Below, piece after piece: positions 36,915 through 44,114 of a stretch of DNA of 64,000 nucleotides. The stretch's first letter is position 1, and each line of letters opens with the position of its first letter. Under the pieces are notes generated by a model. That model saw only the letters and a list, made by a program, of their open reading frames with translations. It searched no databases and was not told the origin of the DNA. A program made the position numbers and the translations under genes. Source of the DNA: Sorangium cellulosum So0157-2 (GTDB taxonomy: Bacteria > Myxococcota_A > Polyangia > Polyangiales > Polyangiaceae); the NCBI RefSeq assembly GCF_000418325.1, contig NC_021658.1, positions 2,480,001-2,544,000 of the forward strand, written 5' to 3'.

Positions 36915-37769
36915 ATGGAAGATATGAGTCAGGGTGTGCGCTCAGCGGCCGATGGGGAGTCCCATGGAACGGTCGCCGGCTTTCTCTCCCATGATTGGGG
37001 GACCGTATCTGCACCGGAATTCTGGAAACTAGCTGATGATTTTCAGGCTGCGACGCTGAGACACGCAGAGAAGCTGTTTAGCTGTACCGAGACCGCCAGT
37101 CTGTCGCAGCTCAGGTCGATCCTGATCCAGTACCGGTACTTCACCGTGTACTATATTGCAGACTTGGCGGTCCTCGTAGCGAGAGTGTCGGACGGTCCTC
37201 TTCGGAGCTTCCTGGGCACGATCCTCTCCGATGAGCTCGGGATGGGCGATCCGGAGAAGGCTCATCCTCGCCTGTACGACAAGTTCCTGCAGAGCATCGG
37301 GGTGAGCGACGACGTGCTGCCGGCGCTGGGCCTGAAGAAGAACGTCAATATTCTCGATTCGGTTCGCCTGAAGCTGATGAGCCCCTCCTACAGCGCCGAG
37401 TATGGCATCGGCCTTCGCGGCATGGGTGGTGAGTGCGTCTGCCAGGTGTATCTGGCTCAGCTGTACGAGCACTTCTCGAAGAACCCGCTCATTCAGGAGC
37501 GAAAGAATGAGATCGACTGGAAGTTCTGGGAGCTGCACGTGGGCGACCACGACATCGAGCACCGCATCCAGACCCGAGACCTGATCAACAAGGAGCTCGT
37601 GCTCCGTAGCCCGAAGGCGCTTCGAGACCTCAGCCTCGGATACAGAGAGAGCATGAAGGGTTGGATCGAGTTCTGGGACAACATTTTCTCATGCGCCCAG
37701 GGCGACCAGCTCGGCATTGAGCGCATTGGTACCAGCTCGGTCGCCTCGTTCGCTCCTCCGGCAAACTGA
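36915..37769 (+). CDS. haem-oxygenase-like diiron/iron oxygenase (HDO family)
   Basis: A 284-residue all-helical protein of the iron-containing redox enzyme (HDO, UndA/SznF/TENA-like) superfamily. Candidate ligands follow the family order: E107 (SDELGMGD), H117 (KAHPRLY), E173 (GGECVC), H208 (WELHVG), D213 and H216 (DHDIEHR). Members use iron and O2 to oxidise amines, fatty acids or amino acids, often in natural-product pathways. GGAGGA 9 bases upstream supports the ATG at 36915. It is followed by an EamA exporter and preceded by the repeat array and a cupin gene. Substrate not deducible. Confidence 0.72.
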   Translation: MEDMSQGVRSAADGESHGTVAGFLSHDWGTVSAPEFWKLADDFQAATLRHAEKLFSCTETASLSQLRSILIQYRYFTVYYIADLAVLVARVSDGPLRSFLGTILSDELGMGDPEKAHPRLYDKFLQSIGVSDDVLPALGLKKNVNILDSVRLKLMSPSYSAEYGIGLRGMGGECVCQVYLAQLYEHFSKNPLIQERKNEIDWKFWELHVGDHDIEHRIQTRDLINKELVLRSPKALRDLSLGYRESMKGWIEFWDNIFSCAQGDQLGIERIGTSSVASFAPPAN

Positions 37770-37939
37770 GGAAGCTGAGAGGAGCGGGTTCGGGGCTCAC
37801 ACGCCGCGGACCGGCTTCGCTCGGCGCCGATCAGAAGCCCGCAGACAGAACACGATGTCATCGAAGGCGGCACCCGGGCGCTGAGATTCGTCAACATTTG
37901 CGGCGTGCACGGGAGCCTCGGGTGCGCCATGTCGATTCG

Positions 37940-38836
37940 ATGATGGAAACGCGAGCGTATCTCGCCCTGCCGATCGCTGCAGGGCTCGTGTTCGCGGCAT
38001 CGGCGGCTCTCCTCAAGAGAGAGAAACTGGGACCTGCCGGTGTCATGCTCGTCACGCTCCTCACCAACCTGGGGACGGCAGTCGGACTTTCTCTGTTCTA
38101 CGGCACGTTTCCGGTTCCTCGATCGATTGACGGGCTCGTTGCACCGCTCGTGGCGGGCTCGTTATTCTATGCGGGGCAGGCGCTCACGTTCGAGGCCGTG
38201 AGCCGGGGCGACGTCTCGATCGCCGGCCCGCTGTTGAGCACAAAAGTCATCTTCGTCCCCATCGTGGCGGCGATCATCGCGGTCGAGGCACCTACCGTCA
38301 GCACCTTGATCGCCGCGGTCGCCGGGTTGATGGGCGGCGTCATGCTCCAGCTCGGTCCCAAGTCGAGCCCGAAGCGGCTGCGCGCGACCGTCTTGCTCTC
38401 GTTGGCTGCTGTATTCTCATTCTCGATCTTCGACGTCGTGGTTCAGCGCTTCGGTCAGCAGAACGGGGCGCGTGAGTTCGTTCCGCGTGCGATGATCTTC
38501 GCCACGATATGTTCCGCCGTCGGAATGAAGCTGTCGCGGAGTGCCCGCGCAGCTCCGCTACCGTCGAGCAGGCCATTGAAGGCGCTGGCCTTCGTCGCGG
38601 CTCTTATGGCCATACAGGCGATGCTCGTCGTTGGCACGATCGCAGAATATGGCGATGCGGCCGGCGTCAACGTTGCCTACGGCACGCGAGGGATCTGGAG
38701 CATCGCGGTCATCGCGGTCTTCGGAAAGAGCCTCGGGATCTCCGAATTTGAGGGCGGTCGGCGTCAGATCATACTCCGGCTCGTCGCGGCGACGTTCATC
38801 CTCCTCGCGCTGGTAGTCACGCTGGTTCGAGCTTGA
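37940..38836 (+). CDS. EamA/DMT-family transporter
   Basis: A 298-residue membrane protein with about ten hydrophobic helices in two homologous halves (5+5), the layout of drug/metabolite exporters. The first half ends IAGPLLSTKVIFVPIVAAIIAVEAPTVSTLIAAVAGLMGGVML, a typical EamA helix pair. The start is at 37940 or the adjacent ATG at 37943. It lies 170 bases after the HDO gene in the same direction and may export that enzyme's product (inference). Confidence 0.78.
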   Translation: MMETRAYLALPIAAGLVFAASAALLKREKLGPAGVMLVTLLTNLGTAVGLSLFYGTFPVPRSIDGLVAPLVAGSLFYAGQALTFEAVSRGDVSIAGPLLSTKVIFVPIVAAIIAVEAPTVSTLIAAVAGLMGGVMLQLGPKSSPKRLRATVLLSLAAVFSFSIFDVVVQRFGQQNGAREFVPRAMIFATICSAVGMKLSRSARAAPLPSSRPLKALAFVAALMAIQAMLVVGTIAEYGDAAGVNVAYGTRGIWSIAVIAVFGKSLGISEFEGGRRQIILRLVAATFILLALVVTLVRA

Positions 38837-39828
38837 GAATGGCCGTTGCTTGCCATCCTCGGGCGATCGCAAAGGTGTCAGCGATGGCTTTCGTGCCGGC
38901 GAGCTCGGTCACCGGCATCCATGCATGGTTCACTCAGGAGCTGTCCCGGCAAGGCTCCTGTCGCCCGATCTCGGCTGCTGGGCTCGTTCCACCCTGCCGG
39001 GATTGACTCTTTCCACAAGTTGTGTGCCGGAATGCTGCTGCGGGCTGGCAGCGAAGCCCATGGTGAGCGTCTGCCGCTGAACCGGGCGGCGATGGCTTCT
39101 CCGCGTTGACCTGGTCGAGCAGGGGCGTCGCCGCACCGCTCCATCAACGCGAGCAGGTGCGACGATGGGACGAGCAGCGCGTCGGCGAAGCGTGAGGCGG
39201 AGCGAGACACAACGTCTTCGGCGGGGCGACGCCGAGCTCGCGCAGCGGGTCGAGCGACGCGCCCTCGATCCGATGCGGTAGCCCTGCTCGTGATGCTGAT
39301 AGCTTCTGACTTTGTGCAGCCGTTCGAGCGCGGGCGTCGTGAATCGTGGAGGACGACGAGCCCGTGACCGCGATGGCCGCCCCGCGTCGCATGCTCACGC
39401 TCGACGGCGACGCGCACCGGGGCGTCGAGCTGCCGGAGCGAGCTCGTCGTCAGCACGCTCTCAATCGCCTCCGGCATGGAGATCCGCTCGGTAGAGCCCA
39501 TCTCGCGTTCGGACGCGCCGTGAGCACGGTCGCGCGATAGCGATCGAAGTCGCGCAACACGGCATGCCTCTTGAGAGCTCCCGCAGAGCCGCCAGGCGCT
39601 GATCCAAGCCACGTGGATCGAGGGGCGATGGCGCGCGTGCTGTCCGTCCACGACGCCTGCGTCCTCCATCGCCCTGCTTACCGGACTGCGTCGATTTGCT
39701 GCTCCACCGGCGAGGAGCTGGGAACCTCCCTCTTCGCGACCTCGGCGACGCTGATGGACCCAGGCGCGGCTGCGCGCGCCTCTGGAGAATTCTCCTGCAT
39801 GGCACCGCGTGGGCTGCTCACTTGATTG
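38837..39828. other. decayed intergenic region
   Basis: About 990 bases without an intact gene. Open frames on both strands are short and broken. The one recognisable trace is a piece resembling the C-terminal part of an ImmA/IrrE-type peptidase (39073-39195, minus). Confidence 0.5.
39073..39195 (-). pseudogene. possible ImmA/IrrE-like peptidase fragment
   Basis: The minus frame reads SRFADALLVPSSHLLALMER then EAIAARFS, which resembles the segment after the zinc site of ImmA/IrrE proteins (RFAxxLLxPxxxL... then a helix with LAxxF). Neither the HExxH motif nor an upstream HTH is intact in the same frame. Weak evidence. Confidence 0.3.
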
Positions 39829-39842
39829 TAATTGTACAATTA
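39829..39842. promoter_or_regulatory. 14-bp palindrome TAATTGTACAATTA
   Basis: A perfect AT-rich dyad immediately upstream of the duplicated promoter region of the haloperoxidase-like gene. Possible operator; only one copy, outside the duplicated unit. Confidence 0.35.
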
Positions 39843-40014
39843 TCCCATAGATCTGCGCGGTGCCTTTGTTGTCTTCCGCGTCGAGCTCACATTTGTTACG
39901 ATAAGATTTTGTTTCTAATGAATATATTTGAAATCGCATTCAATATTCCGATGGAGAACGTGACAATCAAGAAATTCTTGACAACTAAATGGGTGTATGT
40001 ATCTATGTTCGACT

Positions 40015-40146
40015 ATGGGTTCTTCTACATCGAACAAGAAAACGTCGCTTGAGTCCGCGGATCGTCGCAAATTCCTCGGTGGCCTTTCGACCGCCGCCGC
40101 GGTGCCTTTGTTGTCTTCCGCGTCGAGCTCACATTTGTTACGATAA
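40015..40146 (+). CDS. 43-residue Tat-leader peptide from the first repeat copy
   Basis: A duplicate start gives the same first 29 residues as the haloperoxidase-like protein, including the twin-arginine motif DRRKFLGG. It then shifts into the second copy's leader (VPLLSSASSSHLLR) and stops at 40146. It would be expressed from the upstream copy of the promoter, if it is expressed at all. Function, if any, unknown. Confidence 0.35.
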   Translation: MGSSTSNKKTSLESADRRKFLGGLSTAAAVPLLSSASSSHLLR

Positions 40147-40219
40147 GATTTTGTTTCTAATGAATATATTTGAAATCGCATTCAATATTCCGATGGAGAA
40201 CGTGACAATCAAGAAATTC

Positions 40220-40247
40220 TTGACAACTAAATGGGTGTATGTATCTA
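40220..40247 (+). promoter_or_regulatory. promoter of the haloperoxidase-like gene (second copy)
   Basis: TTGACA at 40220-40225 and TATCTA at 40242-40247, spacer 16. The -10 ends 9 bases before the ATG at 40257, so the leader is minimal. The same promoter occurs 242 bases upstream (TTGACA at 39978-39983). Confidence 0.55.
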
Positions 40248-40256
40248 TGTTCGACT

Positions 40257-41933
40257 ATGGGTTCTTCTACATCGAACAAGAAAACGTCGCTTGAGTCCGC
40301 GGATCGTCGCAAATTCCTCGGTGGCCTTTCGACCGCCGCCGCATCGTTGGCCGTCTCGGGCGCGACCGGGGCGATCACCATGACCGCCGGTGAATCGCTC
40401 GCGGAAGCGGCCGAGGTCGGGCCGATGACCACCAGTGCGCGCCGGCTTGCTGCTTACAAACTGAGACTAAAGACGGCGGCAATCGCCTACGGCAAGCCGC
40501 TGCCGACCCACGTCACGAACGGCGACGAGGAGAAGCTGCCGCAGTTCATCGCGGCCTTCGCGAAGGGGCTGCCGCACAACTCCCTCGGGGAGCCCGACAT
40601 CGCGGCGTATGACACGCTCGTGAAGGCGCTCGCCAGCGGCACCCATTCTGCGCTCGAGGCCGTCCCGCTCGGCGGCACCACCAAGCTGGCGTCCATGCAG
40701 ACGGCGTATGCCTTCGATCTGGAGGGCACGGACACGCACATGCTGGCCATCCCCGCGGCGCCGGCGTTCGCTAGCGCGCAGCAGGCGGCCGAGATGGGCG
40801 AGGTCTACTGGAGGGCGCTCACGCGCGACGTCCCGTTTTCGCAGTATGCGAGCCACCCGCTCGTCGGGAACGCGATCGACGATCTCAACCTCTTCAGCGA
40901 CATCCGGGCGCCGAAGGTCGCCGGAGCGATCGACGCGGACACGATCTTCCGTGGCTCCGCGCCAGGAGCGCAGAACGGGCCCTTCATCTCTCAGTTCCTC
41001 TACCAGCCGATCCCGTTCGGTGCGATGACGATCGAGCAGAAGTACACGACCGCGGCCGCCAATATCGATTTCATGACGTCTCCTGCGGAGTGGCTGAGCA
41101 TCCAGCGGGGCTTCGCGCCGACGGCGGCGCTCACATTCGACCCCACGCCCCGCTTCATCCGGAACGCGCGCGATCTCGGCGAGTACGTGCATCGCGACTT
41201 CACCTATCAGGCGTACCTCACTGCGGCGCTCATTCTGAACTCCTACGGGGCTGCCGCGCTGGATGCGGCGAACCCGTACCTGTCGTCGGCGAAGCAGCGC
41301 AACGGCGTCACGTTCGGCGCCCCGATGATCCTCGAACTCTTGGCGCGCGTGACCATGCCGGCGCTCACAGGCGCCTTCTTCCAGAAGTGGCTGCTCCACC
41401 GGCGTCTCCGTCCTGAGGAGTTCGCGGGGCGCGTTCATCATCACATGAACGGGGCGGCAACATACCCGATCCATGACGACATCCTGAACTCGGACGTGCT
41501 GGGAGAGCTCATGAGCGTCTACGGGACGATGCTGTTGCCGGCCGCCTATCCCGAGGGATGTCCGACCCATCCGTCGTATCCCGCGGCGCACGCGACGCAG
41601 GCGGGCGCATGCGTCACCGTGCTCAAGGCGTTCTTCAACGAGTCGTTCGTCATTCCCAATCCGGTCGTCGCCTCCGACGACGGCCTGTCGCTCGTCCCGT
41701 ATACGGGCCCCGCGCTCACTGTCGGAGGAGAGCTGAACAAGCTCGCAACGAACATCGCCCATGGACGCGATGGCGGGGGCGTCCACTACCGCTCGGACGG
41801 CGTCGCGGGGATGTTGCTCGGTGAGGCGATCGCGCTGTCGATCCTCAGCGAGCGTGGCGAAGGCAACCACACCGAGCCATTCTCGGGGTTCTCGCTGACG
41901 AAGTTCAACGGCACGACCGTGACCATCGGGTGA
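40257..41933 (+). CDS. vanadium-dependent haloperoxidase-like protein with Tat signal
   Basis: A 558-residue exported protein. The N-terminus has a twin-arginine motif (DRRKFLGGLSTAAA) and a hydrophobic region, so it is probably exported folded. The C-terminal half has the PAP2/VHPO signature: K...RP (KWLLHRRLRPEEF), a variant of PSGH (SYPAAHATQ, where the catalytic His is kept and Gly is replaced), and the distal motif GRDGGGVHYRSD with Arg and His for vanadate. Such enzymes oxidise halides with peroxide, or are phosphatases. I chose 40257; an in-frame ATG at 40239 lies inside the -10 region. The upstream DNA is clearly AT-rich compared with the gene body. Confidence 0.8.
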   Translation: MGSSTSNKKTSLESADRRKFLGGLSTAAASLAVSGATGAITMTAGESLAEAAEVGPMTTSARRLAAYKLRLKTAAIAYGKPLPTHVTNGDEEKLPQFIAAFAKGLPHNSLGEPDIAAYDTLVKALASGTHSALEAVPLGGTTKLASMQTAYAFDLEGTDTHMLAIPAAPAFASAQQAAEMGEVYWRALTRDVPFSQYASHPLVGNAIDDLNLFSDIRAPKVAGAIDADTIFRGSAPGAQNGPFISQFLYQPIPFGAMTIEQKYTTAAANIDFMTSPAEWLSIQRGFAPTAALTFDPTPRFIRNARDLGEYVHRDFTYQAYLTAALILNSYGAAALDAANPYLSSAKQRNGVTFGAPMILELLARVTMPALTGAFFQKWLLHRRLRPEEFAGRVHHHMNGAATYPIHDDILNSDVLGELMSVYGTMLLPAAYPEGCPTHPSYPAAHATQAGACVTVLKAFFNESFVIPNPVVASDDGLSLVPYTGPALTVGGELNKLATNIAHGRDGGGVHYRSDGVAGMLLGEAIALSILSERGEGNHTEPFSGFSLTKFNGTTVTIG

Positions 41934-42001
41934 CCGTCGTACGTAAGCCATCTTACGCAGTGCGATAAGCCGTCTTGCGCAGCTGCGAGAGGTGCCCGGG
42001 T

Positions 42002-42028
42002 GAGCCGGCGGGCATGCCCCGCCGGCTC
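42002..42028 (+). terminator. hairpin after the haloperoxidase-like gene
   Basis: An 11-bp perfect stem (42002-42012 with 42018-42028) and 5-base loop, about 70 bases after the stop. No U-run. Confidence 0.45.
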
Positions 42029-42069
42029 GTCGGGGCGTGCCCCCGGCGTGCCGGGACACGTGATAGCCC

Positions 42070-42222
42070 TCTTCATGTGCACCCAGGTCAGGGGGAGCCG
42101 ACGCGCAGCGCGCGCCGTGCGGCGTCTGCCGCTCGGGCAGGCCGCCGGGCAAGCTGCGTATCGTACGGGTGCGCGGGGAGGAAATCAGTACGGTCGAGCG
42201 GGGGCGCAGGAATTTCGACCGG
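42070..42222. repeat. segment homologous to the lysyl-oxidase-like gene leader
   Basis: This stretch, just downstream of the lipoprotein gene, matches 32872-33060 closely, up to and including the ATGAAGA of the lysyl-oxidase-like lipoprotein start (here at 42076, minus strand). Beyond that the match ends abruptly, so the gene itself is absent from this locus. Confidence 0.7.
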
Positions 42223-44071
42223 TCAGGGGCTCGGCAGCGGGAACTGGCTGGCCGCGGGGGCGGTGCCGAAGTTCCTTATGAACATGATCTGCGCGGAGCT
42301 CACAGGATCGGATGAGCCCCAATCTCCCAGGAGGACGGCGGTGAACCAGAACGTCTGCACGGTTGCCGAGACGCTCCGGATGGCGTCGGCCGAGCCGACC
42401 GGTCGAACGCCCACCCACTGCTGGCCGGCGACGCGCGGCGGCGCGAACTCGACGCCGGTGCTGGCGCTCGCCGACGCGTACGCGACGTCCGTGAGCACGG
42501 GTGTAAAGGTATCGCCTCGGGTCCCGTCTGTGTTGACCGACCAGTGGCCGAGATCTACCGAGGGCGCTGTCGCCGAGGCGTTGATCACCATGACGCGCGG
42601 GGTGGTGAACGTCCCGGGGAGGTCCGGCTGAACCTTCCACAGCTTGAGCCGCAGCGCCTTCTCGCCGGTTTCTCCGGTGGTGCCAAGCAAGCCTCCCAGG
42701 TAGATCGCGCCGGGCTCCAGCGGGCCCGTCCGCTGAGCGCCGACCACCACGGTGTCACCCGAGCCCCCCTCACCGGCGCCGGGCGCGACGAGCGAGAGCG
42801 TCGACTCACCCGGCGGAAGATCGGTGTACGTCGGCGCCTGCGCATACCTCAGGTTGATGGCGATCCTCTCCGTGCCCGAGTACACCTCGAGGGGCGACGG
42901 CGTGGGCGGCAGCGATGCGTGGAAGAAATAGACGAGCGGATCCCGTTTGACGAACACGGCAGGCGAGTCGTCCCCCGCCGGGACGACGAGCAGCCCGTGC
43001 GCGCGCGCGTCGTCGAGGACGCGGGTCGGCTGCCCGGTCTCGATGACGAAGTACGACCGCCCGGCGACGAGCGAGGCCGCGGGGAGCGAGAACGGGGCCT
43101 GACCCGTGGGACCGAAATTCCTCGGCGCGGTGACCGTGATCGACCGGGTCGACAGAGGCACGAGCACGCCTTCTGGGGCGCTCGCGCTGAACCCGTCGAG
43201 CGCCGCGGCGGTCGTGGTGCTTCGGTCGATGTAGAACGATTTCGGGTTGAAGATGTTGGAGTCGGCGTTCACGAAGCGCAGGGCGACCTCGGTGCATGAG
43301 GGCGTCGTGAACTTCTCTTCTGCGATGATGAGCCGCGGCGCCGTCGTCGCATCCGTCGTGCCCGGGATCCCGACGGCCACGATCGTGTAGCGCGTCCCAG
43401 CGGCGACCGTCATCGGATCCGCCGAGATCGTGAGCGCGTCGCCTGCGCCACCGCTGCCTTCGTCATCACTCCGCGCCGAGAAGGTGATCGCGCCCGCCGT
43501 GACGCTGGCGTACCTCGTGACGGATGCGGCGACCATGCCGGACGACACTGCCTCGATGTCGGGTACCGGCGCTCCGTTCATGTAGAGGCGGAGCGCAGGC
43601 GGGTCGCCGATCCCCACCGGTGTGCTCGCGCGGTTCGGCAAAAGGGAGTTGATGAACCGGACCTTGGGCTCAGGGTCGGTGTCCGGCGGCAGACCACACT
43701 CCTCCGGATCGCCGCCGCCCGTGCCGCCGGCGCCGCCCGTGCCGCCCGTGCCGCCCGCGCCGCCCGCGCCGCTCATCGCCCGCGTCGATCGCATCTCAGA
43801 ACTCTCCTCGCAGCCCGAAGCTCGGCAAGATGGGCAGCCCTCCCCCCGTCGCGCCCGCGCCGCCCGTGCCGCCCGTGCCGCCGGCGCCGCCCGTGCCGCC
43901 GGCTCCGCCGTCAGAGCCACCGCTCGACGACGCGCCGGCGCTGGCGCTCGTGGTCGCCCCTGTGCCTTGGTCCTGAGGTGGTGATGCATCGTCGCCCCCA
44001 CAAGCGCTCGTGAGGACCGAAAGCCCGCCCAGCGCAGCCACCATGATCAGCCATTGTTGACGTATCTTCAT
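42223..44071 (-). CDS. DUF4397-like lipoprotein, frame broken in a Gly-rich linker
   Basis: The lipoprotein start is at 44071 (KIRQQWLIMVAALGGLSVL then TSACGGDD, with Cys near residue 24) followed by a GGAGGTGG linker. That frame then reads LPILPSFGLRGEF and stops at 43796. The rest of the gene continues in another minus frame with a second GGAGGTGG linker and about 490 residues of beta-rich repeats (DPEPKVRFINSLLPN, LRLYMNGAPVPDIE, VALRFVNADSNIF), as in DUF4397/Ig-like surface proteins. An insertion of roughly 80 bases between two Gly-repeat blocks (about 43775-43855) breaks the frame. Real interruption or repeat mis-assembly are both possible. Confidence 0.65.
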
Positions 44072-44114
44072 TATACCAGATCTCCGTGTAGGGCGTCGCA
44101 TGCGCCGGAGCGAT

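Larger units (their letters stand above)
39857..40340. repeat. tandem duplication of 242 bp (promoter + start + Tat signal)
   Basis: 39857-40098 and 40099-40340 appear identical. Each copy contains an AT-rich leader, a promoter, the start codon and the first 28 or so codons of the haloperoxidase-like protein. 242 is not a multiple of three, so the first copy encodes only a short peptide. Confidence 0.92.

Noticed and set aside
36100..37014. A 304-residue minus-strand open frame with 11-residue repeats (IDSLSIRYRFA)
   Set aside because: It exists only because the 11-bp unit has no stop codon on that strand; it overlaps the HDO gene start and has no ribosome-binding site.
41786..42082. Minus-strand gene starting at 42076 with the lysyl-oxidase leader
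   Set aside because: Only the leader and ATGAAGA are homologous; what follows is antisense to the haloperoxidase gene.
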